Source of the DNA: Frigoribacterium faeni
GTDB lineage: Bacteria; Actinomycetota; Actinomycetes; Actinomycetales; Microbacteriaceae
Assembly (NCBI RefSeq): GCF_011761235.1
Contig: NZ_JAAOYW010000001.1
Coordinates: forward strand, 620,781 to 684,780
Direction: 5' to 3'
DNA length: 64,000 nt
Shown: positions 42,856 through 51,349 of the stretch, piece after piece
Layout: each line of letters starts with the position of its first letter
Position numbering within the stretch: the stretch's first letter is position 1
Translations under genes and position numbers: made by a program
Notes under the pieces: model-generated
Databases searched by the model: none
Told to the model about the DNA's origin: nothing
Seen by the model: the letters and a program-made list of their open reading frames with translations, nothing else

Positions 42856-43890
42856 ATGGCAGCGACCCGCGACGACGTGGCGCGCCTCGCGGGCGTCTCG
42901 TCGAGCACCGTCTCGTACGCCATCAGCGGGCGCCGCACGATCTCCGTCGCGACCCGGCGTCGGGTCGAGGCGGCCATGGCCGAGCTGAACTACACGCCCA
43001 ACGCCTTCGCCCGCGGCCTGGCCGGCTCGCGGGGCGGGATCCTCGCCCTGCACTACCCGTCGGGCAGCCGCGGCGTGACCTCCTCGGAGTACGAGTACGT
43101 GGCCGCGGCCACCGACCGGGCCCGGGAACGCGGCTACCACCTCCTGCTCTGGTCGACCCCGGTCGACGACGTCGAGGGGCTCGCGAGCCTGGTCAGCGAG
43201 GGGCTGGTCGACGGGGTGGTGCTGATGGAGCTGACCGCCGTCGACGACCGGGTGCCGGTGCTGACGGAGGCGCGGGTCCCGTTCACGAACATCGGGCGGC
43301 CGGACGACGTGGACGGCCTCTGGTTCGTCGACGCCGACTACGAGGCGCTCGGCCGGCTCGCGGTCGGGCACCTCGTCGACCTCGGGCACCGGCGCGCCTT
43401 CTTCCTCAGCCAGCGCGTCGGGCCGCGGGAGCGGGGCTCGGGGCCGCTCGCCCGGGCGTACCGCGCCCTGCACGGGGCCGCGGCCGAGCAGGGGCTCGCC
43501 CTCGACGTGCACGAGGCGGTCGTCACGGTCGCGGGCGGCCGCCGGGCCTTCGACTCGTTCTGGGCCTCGTCGTCCCGGCCCACGGCGGTGGTCGCCTTCA
43601 ACGAGACCGCCCTGGCGGGGTTCGTACAGGGCGCCGCCCTGGCCGGGTGCGCCGTGCCCCGGGACGTCTCGGTGGTCGCCCTGAGCATCGGCGACCTCGC
43701 CGCGGACATGACCTCCCCGCCCCTGACGACGGTGTCGCCTCCCGGCGTGGAGCTCGCCTCCGCGGCCGTGGACCACCTGGTCGACCGGCTGGAGGGGCTC
43801 CGACACGACGCACCGCACCTCCTCGTCGCCCCTCAGCTCGTGGTGCGCGGCAGCTCCGCGGCCGCCGTGTCGACCACGGCGCGCCGCTAG
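42856..43890 (+). CDS. LacI family transcriptional regulator
   Basis: A 344-residue repressor. The N-terminal helix-turn-helix and hinge run TRDDVARLAGVSSSTVSYAI, SGRRTISVATRRRV and LNYTPNAFARGLA (residues 4-60). A periplasmic-binding-like effector domain follows (GGILALHYPSG, DGVVLMELT, FTNIGRPDD, FNETALAGFVQGA). ATG at 42856 has GAGGTGG upstream. The sugar ABC importer lies downstream in the same direction with a palindromic operator between, so this is most likely its local repressor. The inducing sugar cannot be told. Confidence 0.92.
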   Translation: MAATRDDVARLAGVSSSTVSYAISGRRTISVATRRRVEAAMAELNYTPNAFARGLAGSRGGILALHYPSGSRGVTSSEYEYVAAATDRARERGYHLLLWSTPVDDVEGLASLVSEGLVDGVVLMELTAVDDRVPVLTEARVPFTNIGRPDDVDGLWFVDADYEALGRLAVGHLVDLGHRRAFFLSQRVGPRERGSGPLARAYRALHGAAAEQGLALDVHEAVVTVAGGRRAFDSFWASSSRPTAVVAFNETALAGFVQGAALAGCAVPRDVSVVALSIGDLAADMTSPPLTTVSPPGVELASAAVDHLVDRLEGLRHDAPHLLVAPQLVVRGSSAAAVSTTARR

Positions 43891-43899
43891 CACGGGTTG

Positions 43900-43953
43900 T
43901 TGCGCGGCCCCTGTGCCTGTGTGACACTCATCGTCGACGCGCGTCGACGATGA
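43900..43953 (+). promoter_or_regulatory. promoter and palindromic operator of the sugar ABC operon
   Basis: TTGCGC (43900-43905) and GACACT (43923-43928) are spaced 17 bases and fit a -35/-10 pair. Right behind, 43928-43953 is a perfect 26-base palindrome centred on CGCG with TCGTCGACGC half-sites, covering the expected transcription start. Position and symmetry fit a LacI-family operator. Confidence 0.65.
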
Positions 43954-44024
43954 CGGGCGTTGCAGTGGCCGGGCTCGGCAGCACGAGCAGGCCACGTGCG
44001 TCGCAACTCGATGAGGAGAACACC

Positions 44025-45383
44025 ATGCGAGCATCCCTGCACCGCAGATTCACGGGCCCCCTGGCGATCCTGGCGGCCTCGAGCTTCCTGATGGTCGGCT
44101 GCTCCGGCACCGCGGACCCGAACGACCCGAACGCGGGCGGCGGCTCCGGCGGATCGGTCGGCACGGCCGACGGCGTCGTCAACGTCTACGGCACCATCAA
44201 CGGCGACGAGGCGACCCTGCTCGAGGAGTCCTGGGCCGACTGGGAGAAGCAGAACGACATCGACATCAAGTACACGGGCGACAAGGAGTTCGAGAAGCAG
44301 ATCGGCATCAAGGTCCAGGGCGGCGACACCCCCGACCTCGCGATCTTCCCGCAGCCCGGCCTGCTGGCCGACACGGTCGCGTCCGGCAAGGTGCAGGAGC
44401 TCCCCGCCGACGCCCTCGCCAACGTCAAGGAGGGGTGGTCGGAGGACTGGCAGAAGTACGGCCAGGTCGACGGCACCCAGTACGGCGCCCCCCTGATGGC
44501 CAGCGTCAAGGGCTACATCTGGTACTCCCCCGCGAAGTTCGCGGAGTGGGGCGTCGAGATCCCGAAGACCTACGACGAGCTCGTCGAGGTCTCGAAGACC
44601 ATCCAGGAGAAGACCGGCACGGCCCCGTGGTGCGCCGGCTTCAACTCGGGCGAGGCCTCGGGCTGGCCCGGCACGGACTGGATCGAGGACCTCGTGCTGC
44701 GCGGCGCCGGCCCCGACGCCTACGACTCGTGGGTGGCGGGCGACACCGAGTTCACCGACCCCGACGTGAAGGCCGCCTTCGACTCGGTCGGCACGATCCT
44801 CCAGGACCCGTCGATGGTCAACGCCGGCTACGGCGACGTGAAGTCGATCAACTCGACGGCCTTCGGCGACGTCGCGACGAACGTCGCGAACGGCAGCTGC
44901 GCGCTGACGCACCAGGCCTCGTTCTTCGAGGGCTTCCTGACCGCCGCGAACAACGCGGACGGCCAGCCCGCCACGGTCGCCGAGGACGGCGACGTCTGGG
45001 CGTTCCTCACCCCGCCGATGGAGGAGGGCGACCCCGCGGCCGTCACCGGAGGCGGCGAGTTCGTCGCCGCGTTCTCGAACGACGACGACACCGCGAAGGT
45101 GCAGGCGTACCTCGCCAGCGCCGACTGGGCCAACAGCCGCGTCTCGCTCGGCGGCGTCATCAGCGCCAACAAGGGCCTCGACCCCGAGAACGCCGGCAGC
45201 GACCTGCTGAAGAGCGCCGTCGAGATCCTGCAGGGCTCCGACACGACGTTCCGCTTCGACGGCTCGGACCTGATGCCCAAGTCGGTCGGCTCGGACAGCT
45301 TCTGGAAGGGCATGGTCGACTGGATCGACGGGACGGACACCGACTCCGTCCTGGAGGAGATCCAGGCCGGCTACACCAGCTAG
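44025..45383 (+). CDS. Sugar ABC transporter substrate-binding lipoprotein
   Basis: A 452-residue extracellular receptor lipoprotein. The signal ends in lipobox LMVGC with lipidated Cys near residue 26, then a Gly/Asn/Ser linker. The type-I solute-binding fold has GDTPDLAIFPQPG, YGAPLMASVKGYIWYSPAKF and WGVEIPKTYDELVEVSKTI. Overall it resembles alpha-glucoside/trehalose binding proteins (AglE/ThuE-like), but this is by eye. ATG at 44025 has GAGGAG upstream. It heads an operon with two permeases and is followed by a strong hairpin, probably allowing higher expression of the receptor. Confidence 0.92.
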   Translation: MRASLHRRFTGPLAILAASSFLMVGCSGTADPNDPNAGGGSGGSVGTADGVVNVYGTINGDEATLLEESWADWEKQNDIDIKYTGDKEFEKQIGIKVQGGDTPDLAIFPQPGLLADTVASGKVQELPADALANVKEGWSEDWQKYGQVDGTQYGAPLMASVKGYIWYSPAKFAEWGVEIPKTYDELVEVSKTIQEKTGTAPWCAGFNSGEASGWPGTDWIEDLVLRGAGPDAYDSWVAGDTEFTDPDVKAAFDSVGTILQDPSMVNAGYGDVKSINSTAFGDVATNVANGSCALTHQASFFEGFLTAANNADGQPATVAEDGDVWAFLTPPMEEGDPAAVTGGGEFVAAFSNDDDTAKVQAYLASADWANSRVSLGGVISANKGLDPENAGSDLLKSAVEILQGSDTTFRFDGSDLMPKSVGSDSFWKGMVDWIDGTDTDSVLEEIQAGYTS

Positions 45384-45398
45384 CCGCAGACCCGATCG

Positions 45399-45433
45399 TG
45401 AGGGGCCGTCGCCGTCGGCGGCGGCCCCTCACG
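45399..45433 (+). terminator. intercistronic hairpin after the binding-protein gene
   Basis: GTGAGGGGCCG (45399-45409) pairs with CGGCCCCTCAC (45423-45433). With a G-T wobble and an inner CGCCG/CGGCG stem it is almost a continuous 17-bp stem. Such hairpins commonly stabilise the binding-protein message or attenuate the permeases. Confidence 0.7.
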
Positions 45434-45516
45434 CCTCCCCGGCCGTCCGCCCCGGCCTCGGTCCGGCGCGCCCGCAGCCGCACCTCCCCCTGCACCTGAA
45501 CGTGAAAGGGACAGCG

Positions 45517-46656
45517 ATGTCCAGTTTCTTCCAGTGGTTGGCGGGCATCCCGCCCCTGGCCCAGATCCCCCTGATCCTGCTCGCCTTCGCGGCCCTGGTC
45601 GGCGTCGTGCTGGTCTTCGTCGAGTTCGCCCCTCGCCGTGGCCGGCTGTACACGGTCCTCCGGCTCGCGGTCTGCGTCGTCGTGCCCGTCGTGGTGCTGC
45701 TCGCCTTCGGCCTGTACAACTCCGTCATCTGGGTCGCCGCGATCGCCGCCGTCCTCGGCGGGGCGCTGTTCCTGCTCGACTACCGGTCGAAGCGGGGCGC
45801 GGGCTACTCGCTGCAGCTCATCGCGTTCATGGCCCCCGCGGTGTTCTTCCTGCTGATCGGCCTGATCTACCCGACGATCACGACCGCCGGGCAGGCGTTC
45901 ATGAAGAACGACGGGTCGGGCTTCGCCGGCCTCGACAACTTCGTCTGGGTCTTCACCAGCCCGGACGGCCTCACCGCCTTCGGCAACACCCTGGTCTGGG
46001 TGCTGCTCGCGCCGATCACCGCCACGGCCATCGGCCTCGCCTACGCGGTCTTCATCGACAAGAGCCGCGGCGAGAAGTTCCTCAAGCTGCTCGTCTTCAT
46101 GCCGATGGCGATCTCGTTCGTCGGCGCGTCGATCATCTTCAAGTTCTTCTACGACATCCGCCAGGGCGACCAGATCGGCCTGCTGAACGGAGTGCTCGTG
46201 GCCTTCGGCGGACAGCCCGTCGACTGGCTCGGACTCGAGCCGTGGAACACGCTGCTGCTCGTGGTCGTGCTCATCTGGACCCAGGCGGGCTTCGCCATGA
46301 CCGTGCTCTCCGCCGCCATCAAGGGCGTCCCCGCCGAGCAGCTCGAGGCGGCCTCGCTCGACGGCACGAACGGCTTCCAGGCGTTCCGCCACATCACCGT
46401 GCCCGGCATCCGCACCACGATCATCGTCGTTCTCACGACGATCTCGATCGCGTCGCTCAAGGTCTACGACATCGTCTCGGCGATGACCGGCGGCCGGAAC
46501 GACACGACGATCCTCGCCTTCGAGATGGTGCGCCAGTTCCAGCTCGGCAGCCGGACCGGCTACAGCTCGGCGCTCGCCGTCATCCTGTTCGTCCTCGTGC
46601 TGCCGATCGTCATCTACAACGCCCGCCAGATCCAGAAGCAGAGGGAGATCCGATGA
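45517..46656 (+). CDS. Sugar ABC transporter permease (AglF/MalF-like)
   Basis: A 379-residue inner-membrane subunit. About 110 N-terminal residues hold three extra helices (LIPLLILLAF-like, VVVPVVVLLAFGLY, VIWVAAIAAVLGGALFLL) before the usual six-helix permease core. The EAA loop that contacts the ATPase reads EQLEAASLDGTNGFQAFRHI. ATG at 45517 with AAAGGGA upstream is preferred over a GTG at 45502. The stop overlaps the next permease start (ATGA). Confidence 0.92.
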   Translation: MSSFFQWLAGIPPLAQIPLILLAFAALVGVVLVFVEFAPRRGRLYTVLRLAVCVVVPVVVLLAFGLYNSVIWVAAIAAVLGGALFLLDYRSKRGAGYSLQLIAFMAPAVFFLLIGLIYPTITTAGQAFMKNDGSGFAGLDNFVWVFTSPDGLTAFGNTLVWVLLAPITATAIGLAYAVFIDKSRGEKFLKLLVFMPMAISFVGASIIFKFFYDIRQGDQIGLLNGVLVAFGGQPVDWLGLEPWNTLLLVVVLIWTQAGFAMTVLSAAIKGVPAEQLEAASLDGTNGFQAFRHITVPGIRTTIIVVLTTISIASLKVYDIVSAMTGGRNDTTILAFEMVRQFQLGSRTGYSSALAVILFVLVLPIVIYNARQIQKQREIR

Positions 46657-47636
46657 CCGCCACCCCGACCCCCATCGCGGTCCCGGTCTCGTCGGGCGCC
46701 GAGCGTCAGCTCAAGCGCGGCGCGGCCCGGATCGAGCACTCGAGCGGCAAGCTCAGGCGCGGCACCACGAGCCGGGGCGCGACCATCGCGGCCCTCGTCA
46801 TCGCGGTCGTCTGGACCCTGCCCACGGCGGGCCTGTTCATCTCGTCGTTCCGCCCCGCGAACGACATCAAGACGACCGGGTGGTGGACGGTCTTCGCGAA
46901 CCCGGGCTTCACGCTGGACAACTACGTGAACGCGCTGAACTCGGGCGACAGCCTCACCCTCGGCAAGGCGTTCCTCAACTCGCTGGTGATCACGCTGCCC
47001 GCGGCGCTGATCCCCATCACCATCGCGAGCCTCGCCGCGTACGCGTTCGCCTGGATCGACTTCAAGGGCCGCAACACGATGTTCGTGCTGGTCTTCGCCC
47101 TGCAGATCGTGCCGATCCAGATGGCCCTCGTGCCCCTCCTCCGCCTCTTCTCGGACGGGCTGCGCGTCGGCGGGCTGTACATCCTGCCGGGACTCGGCGT
47201 GAACGGGCTCGACGGGTCGTTCGCCAAGGTCTGGATCGCGCACACGATCTTCGCCCTGCCGCTGGCGATCTTCATGCTGCACAACTTCATCTCCGAGATC
47301 CCCGCGGAGGTGATCGAGGCGGCGCGCATGGACGGCGCGGGACACGGACAGGTGTTCTTCCGCATCGTGCTGCCGCTGTCGATGCCGGCCATCGCCTCCT
47401 TCGGCATCTTCCAGTTCCTCTGGGTGTGGAACGACCTGCTCGTGGCGACCGTCTTCACCTCGGGGCAGGGGCTGCCGATCACCAAGGCGCTGCAGGACCT
47501 CTCTGGGTCGTACGGCCAGTCGTGGGAGCTGCTCACGGCCGGCGCGTTCATCTCGATCATCGTGCCGCTGATCGTGTTCTTCGCCCTGCAGCGCTTCTTC
47601 GTGCGCGGCCTGCTCGCGGGGGCGACCAAGGGCTGA
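46653..47636 (+). CDS. Sugar ABC transporter permease (AglG/MalG-like)
   Basis: A 327-residue permease with six helices (first near 45-65). The EAA loop reads EVIEAARMDGAGHGQVFFRI, and FGIFQFLWVWNDLLVATVF matches carbohydrate uptake permeases of the CUT1 class. A hydrophilic basic N-terminus (1-42) is longer than usual. It starts within the upstream gene's stop. No ATPase gene follows; CUT1 importers in actinobacteria often borrow a shared MsiK/UgpC ATPase encoded elsewhere. Confidence 0.93.
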   Translation: MTATPTPIAVPVSSGAERQLKRGAARIEHSSGKLRRGTTSRGATIAALVIAVVWTLPTAGLFISSFRPANDIKTTGWWTVFANPGFTLDNYVNALNSGDSLTLGKAFLNSLVITLPAALIPITIASLAAYAFAWIDFKGRNTMFVLVFALQIVPIQMALVPLLRLFSDGLRVGGLYILPGLGVNGLDGSFAKVWIAHTIFALPLAIFMLHNFISEIPAEVIEAARMDGAGHGQVFFRIVLPLSMPAIASFGIFQFLWVWNDLLVATVFTSGQGLPITKALQDLSGSYGQSWELLTAGAFISIIVPLIVFFALQRFFVRGLLAGATKG

Positions 47637-47652
47637 GGCCCGGTGCCGGGCC

Positions 47653-47687
47653 GGCCCCGGCGACGTCTGGACGACGTCGCCGGGGCC
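47653..47687 (+). terminator. terminator of the sugar ABC operon
   Basis: A perfect 15-bp stem (GGCCCCGGCGACGTC and complement) with 5-base loop TGGAC begins 17 bases after the permease stop. No T-run. Confidence 0.75.
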
Positions 47688-47743
47688 GCTCTCGTCCGCG
47701 CGTCGACGAGGTCGCGGAACGGGCGCTCCCCCGGAACGACGAA

Positions 47744-47767
47744 ACCGCCCGGCGAGTGCCGGGCGGT
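47744..47767 (-). terminator. terminator of tRNA-Glu
   Basis: ACCGCCCGGC and GCCGGGCGGT form a perfect 10-bp stem with 4-base loop, 12 bases past the tRNA 3' end. On the minus strand it is followed by TTTCGTCGTT, a fair intrinsic terminator. Confidence 0.8.
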
Positions 47768-47776
47768 GTCGTTCGG

Positions 47777-47855
<79 letters not shown>

Positions 47856-47872
47856 GTATTTGCAACTCGTCG

Positions 47873-47902
47873 AGTATGCCACAGCTGTCGAGCCGGTCAC
47901 AA
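47873..47902 (-). promoter_or_regulatory. promoter of tRNA-Glu
   Basis: On the minus strand TTGTGA (47897-47902) and CATACT (47873-47878) lie 18 bases apart, 17 bases before the tRNA 5' end. This fits a housekeeping sigma promoter. Confidence 0.65.
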
Positions 47903-48033
47903 ATCGAGCCCGCCCCGCGTGTCGCGGCGGGCCGCGCGGGTGCCTCCGCACCGCCCCGGGGCCCCGGGCCCCCGGGCCCGACGCGCCCCGCCCGGCCGCC
48001 GACGAGCGCCCCCGCGGGCGTACAGTCGGCCCC

Positions 48034-48669
48034 ATGCGCCTCACGAAACTGGAACACGCCTGCCTCGTCGTCGAGAAGGACGGCCGCAAGCTCGTCGTCG
48101 ACCCGGGCTCGTTCACGAGCCCCCTCGTGGACCTCCACGCCGTCGACGCCGTCGTCGTCACCCACGAGCACGCGGACCACTGGACGCCCGACCAGCTCGG
48201 CCACCTGCGCGACACGAACCCGGACGCGGTCTTCTACGGCCCCCAGGGCGTCGCGGACGCGGCGGACGGCCACGAGTTCCACGTCGTCACCGACGGCGAC
48301 GCCGTCCAGGCGGGGCCGTTCGCCCTGTCGTTCCACGGCACCCGGCACGCGGTGATCCACGAGAGCATCCCCGTCGTCGACAACGTCGGCGTGATGGTGG
48401 ACGGCAGCCTGTTCTACCCGGGCGACCAGTTCACGGTCCCCGGCGTGCCCGTGACGACCCTCGCGGCGCCCGTGGGGGCGCCCTGGCTCAAGGTGGGCGA
48501 GGTCATCGACTACGTCGCGGCCGTGGCGCCCTCCCTGGCGTTCCCCACCCACGAGCAGACGCTGTCGGGAGCCGGCCTCGGCATGCACTTCGACCGGATG
48601 AAGGCGAGCGCGCAGGCCGCCGGCGGCGACGCCGTGCAGCTCGCGGCGCACGAGTCGATCGAGATCTAG
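48034..48669 (+). CDS. MBL-fold metallo-hydrolase (UlaG-like)
   Basis: A 211-residue metallo-beta-lactamase-fold protein. THEHADHW carries the HxHxDH metal motif near residues 44-50. GTRHAVIHESIP supplies another His, FYPGDQF the bridging Asp, and FPTHEQTL the last His. The compact form resembles the UlaG/YtkL group of predicted metal-dependent hydrolases; the substrate is unknown. ATG at 48034 begins MRLTKLEHAC, the family start. It is next to the tRNA on the opposite strand and convergent with serA. Confidence 0.88.
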   Translation: MRLTKLEHACLVVEKDGRKLVVDPGSFTSPLVDLHAVDAVVVTHEHADHWTPDQLGHLRDTNPDAVFYGPQGVADAADGHEFHVVTDGDAVQAGPFALSFHGTRHAVIHESIPVVDNVGVMVDGSLFYPGDQFTVPGVPVTTLAAPVGAPWLKVGEVIDYVAAVAPSLAFPTHEQTLSGAGLGMHFDRMKASAQAAGGDAVQLAAHESIEI

Positions 48670-48692
48670 GGCCGCCCCTCCCCCGCACGCAG

Positions 48693-48739
48693 CACGACGC
48701 CCCGGCGCCGGTCCCAAGGTCCGATGTCGGGGCGTCGTG
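48693..48739. terminator. hairpin between MBL hydrolase gene and serA
   Basis: CACGACGCCCCG (48693-48704) pairs perfectly with CGGGGCGTCGTG (48728-48739) around a 23-base loop. It lies between two convergent genes and may serve both. Confidence 0.7.
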
Positions 48740-48753
48740 GCGTCTCGCGGCGC

Positions 48754-50343
48754 CTACAGCGTGACGTCGATCTCGCGCAGCAGCTCGGCGTCGATGGCGG
48801 TGCGCACCTTCTCGAGCAGCTCGTCGGGCGCGGGGCTGTCGATCGTGAGCACGCTCAGCGCCTGCCCGCCCGCGCTGCGGCGGGCGATCTGCATGCCGGC
48901 GATGTTGATGCCCGCGTCGCCGAACTCCTTGCCGTAGACGGCGACGATGCCGGGGCGGTCGCCGTAGACCATGACGAGGTGGTGGGCCGCGATGGGCACC
49001 TCGACGTCGTAGCCGTTGATCTCGACGATCTTCTCGACCTGCTTCGTGCCCGTCAGGGTGCCGGAGACCGAGATCTGGCCGCCGTCGGCCAGCGACCCGC
49101 GCACGGTGAGGACGTTGCGGTACTCCTCGCTCGTCGGGTCGGTGAGGAGCCGCACGGTGATGCCGCGCTGCTCGGCGAGAAGCGGCGCGTTCACGTAGCT
49201 GACCGACTCGCTGACGATGTTCGTGAAGATGCCCTTGAGCGCCGCGAGCTTGAGGACGCTGACGTCGTGCTCGACCAGGTCGCCGCGCACCTCGACGTCG
49301 ACGCTGGTGAGGGGCGAGTCGGCCAGGCCCGCGAAGACCTGCCCGATCTTCTCGAGCAGGGGGATGCCGGGTCGCACGTAGGGGTCGATGACCCCGCCGG
49401 CGACGTTGACCGCGTCGGGCACGAGCTCGCCGCCGAGCGCCAGGCGCACGGACCGCGCGACCGAGACGCCCGCCTTCTCCTGTGCCTCGTCGGTCGAGGC
49501 GCCCAGGTGCGGCGTGACCACGACGTTCTCGAGGCCGAGCAGCGCCAGGTCGACCGGGGGCTCGGAGACGAACACGTCGAGGCCCGCACCGGCGATCTCG
49601 CCCGTGGTGAGCGCCGTGTAGAGGTCGGCCTCGTCGACGAGGCCGCCCCGGGCCACGTTCACGACGTAGGCCGTCGGCTTCATGGCCTTCATCTGCGCGA
49701 GGCCGATCATGCCCGTCGTCTCCGGGGTCTTCGGCATGTGGATCGTGACGAAGTCGGCCGTCGCGAGCAGCTCGTCGAGCGAGAGCAGCGTGACGCCGAG
49801 CTGCTGGGCGCGCGCCGGGGTGACGTAGGGGTCGTAGGCGACCACGTTCACCCCGAAGGCCTGCAGGCGTGCCGTGATGAGCGCGCCGATGCGGCCGAGG
49901 CCCACGATGCCGACCGTCTTCTCGAACAGCTCGACGCCCGTGTACTTCGAGCGCTTCCACTGCCCCTGCGACAGGGCGGAGTGCGCCGCCGGGATGTGCC
50001 GCGCGAGGCTGAGGATGTGGCCGACCGTGAGCTCGGCCGCCGAGATGATGTTCGAGGTGGGCGCGTTGACGACCATCACGCCCGCCGTCGTCGCCGCCTT
50101 GATGTCGACGTTGTCGAGCCCGACGCCCGCGCGCGCGATCACCTTGAGGCCGGGAGCCGCGGCGATGGCCTCGGCGTCGACCTGCGTGGCCGAGCGCACG
50201 AGCACCGCGTCGGCCTCCGCGAGGGCCGTCAGGAGGGCGGGCCGGTCGGTGCCGTCCACCGAACGGACGTCGAAGTCGGGGCCCAGGGCCTCGACGGTGG
50301 CGGGTGAGAGTTCTTCTGCGATCAGCACGACGGGCTTGGCCAC
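48754..50343 (-). CDS. serA: D-3-phosphoglycerate dehydrogenase
   Basis: A 529-residue enzyme for the first step of serine synthesis. The NAD-binding TVGIVGLGRIGALI (about 146-159), NVARGGLVDE and VTPHLGASTDEAQ hold the catalytic Arg, Glu and His. An allosteric-substrate-binding domain (about 320-450) and a C-terminal ACT domain (HHLVMVYGDRPGIVAVYG onward) give the long actinobacterial form, usually feedback-inhibited by serine. The start is GTG at 50343. Confidence 0.97.
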   Translation of the reverse strand: MAKPVVLIAEELSPATVEALGPDFDVRSVDGTDRPALLTALAEADAVLVRSATQVDAEAIAAAPGLKVIARAGVGLDNVDIKAATTAGVMVVNAPTSNIISAAELTVGHILSLARHIPAAHSALSQGQWKRSKYTGVELFEKTVGIVGLGRIGALITARLQAFGVNVVAYDPYVTPARAQQLGVTLLSLDELLATADFVTIHMPKTPETTGMIGLAQMKAMKPTAYVVNVARGGLVDEADLYTALTTGEIAGAGLDVFVSEPPVDLALLGLENVVVTPHLGASTDEAQEKAGVSVARSVRLALGGELVPDAVNVAGGVIDPYVRPGIPLLEKIGQVFAGLADSPLTSVDVEVRGDLVEHDVSVLKLAALKGIFTNIVSESVSYVNAPLLAEQRGITVRLLTDPTSEEYRNVLTVRGSLADGGQISVSGTLTGTKQVEKIVEINGYDVEVPIAAHHLVMVYGDRPGIVAVYGKEFGDAGINIAGMQIARRSAGGQALSVLTIDSPAPDELLEKVRTAIDAELLREIDVTL

Positions 50344-50474
50344 GGAGACGATGTCCTAACGAGAGAGGTCGGGGTGGGCGCCGCGACGCGCCGTGGGCGC
50401 GGCTGCTGTGCACTCTATCGACTCGTGCGGGCCGCGACGCGCAGATGACGCCCGCCCCGCGACCGGAGGTGCGC

Positions 50475-50873
50475 TCAGATGCTCAGCACGTACGCCGTGA
50501 GGGTCAGCGACACCGATCCGACCAGCGCCAGCGCCGCCAGGAACGCGAGCGCGCCCTGCCACAGCGGGCGCCGACGCGCCACGAGCAGGGCCCCGACGAA
50601 CGCGACGACGGGCAGCAGCACGTTCGCCACGAGGGCCGCCCACGGCGGCGACGCGGCGAGACCGCCGACCCCCACCTCGCTGAAGAAGTCGTTGTTCTGG
50701 TAGCGCACGTCCTGCGGCACGAGCACGAGGTTCGTGACCGCCTCGTACAGGTCGTAGCCGAGGAGGAGGACGGCCAGGGCGACGAGCACGACGAACCCGG
50801 CACGCGGCCGACGCCGGGTCGAGGTGCCCTGTGCGCCGGTGCCGTTGCCGGGACGGACCCCGCCGGCCGTCAC
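50475..50873 (-). CDS. Hypothetical small membrane protein (132 aa)
   Basis: Not recognised. A basic N-terminus (TRRRPRAG) is followed by three hydrophobic segments: FVVLVALAVLLLGYDLYEAV (about 27-46), ALVANVLLPVVAFVGALLVA, and ALAFLAALALVGSVSLTLTA near the end. Between the first two lies a polar extracellular-type loop with QDVRYQNNDFFSEVG. The GTG at 50873 overlaps the stop of the next upstream small gene (GTGA), so it is coupled to that gene and to mtlD. Confidence 0.65.
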   Translation of the reverse strand: MTAGGVRPGNGTGAQGTSTRRRPRAGFVVLVALAVLLLGYDLYEAVTNLVLVPQDVRYQNNDFFSEVGVGGLAASPPWAALVANVLLPVVAFVGALLVARRRPLWQGALAFLAALALVGSVSLTLTAYVLSI

Positions 50874-51349
50874 GCGCCGGCTCCGATGACGAGGGGCCAC
50901 GGCGCGAGGGCGACGGCGCCGACGGCGAAGACGAGGAGGCGCCTCGACGACCGCGTCTGCGGCACCAGCAGGATCGTGGTCACGAACCACAGAGCGGGCG
51001 CCACGAGCGCGAGGCCGACGCCGAGCAGCCACAGGGCGGTCTGCACGTGGTCGACGGCCGAGCCCCCGAACGAGATCAGGAACTGGTCGCGGGAGACGAG
51101 CCAGCCCACGCTCGAGAGCAGCGCGACGCCGCCGAACACGCCGTGGCCCACGAGGGAGGCGCTGCTCATGGCCCCGGGGAGCCCGTCGTCGTCGTCGACG
51201 ACCTCGGCACGGGACGGACCCTCGAGGTGGCTGGCGTCGCGCTCGTCGCCCCAGCTCAGGGCGGCGTCGTCGGCGTCGTGCTCGTCGGCCTCGACCTCGG
51301 GGTCGTCGTCCGCCGGACGCGACCCGCGGGCGCCGCCCGGGTCGGTCAT
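50870..51349 (-). CDS. Hypothetical small membrane protein (159 aa)
   Basis: Not recognised. The first 60 residues are acidic and disordered (DPEVEADEHDADDAAL, EVVDDDDGL). Three membrane segments follow: SLVGHGVFGGVALLSSVGWL, ALWLLGVGLALVAPALWFVT and LLVFAVGAVALAPWPLVIGA. The ATG at 51349 overlaps the mtlD stop by four bases (ATGA). No catalytic motif. Together with the 132-residue protein it may form a small membrane complex; that is inference from coupling and similar topology. Confidence 0.65.
   Translation of the reverse strand: MTDPGGARGSRPADDDPEVEADEHDADDAALSWGDERDASHLEGPSRAEVVDDDDGLPGAMSSASLVGHGVFGGVALLSSVGWLVSRDQFLISFGGSAVDHVQTALWLLGVGLALVAPALWFVTTILLVPQTRSSRRLLVFAVGAVALAPWPLVIGAGA

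Noticed and set aside
42761-42988. A 75-codon frame between alkB and the lacI-family gene
   Set aside because: Out of frame with and overlapping the regulator gene, Arg-rich composition, no convincing ribosome-binding site.
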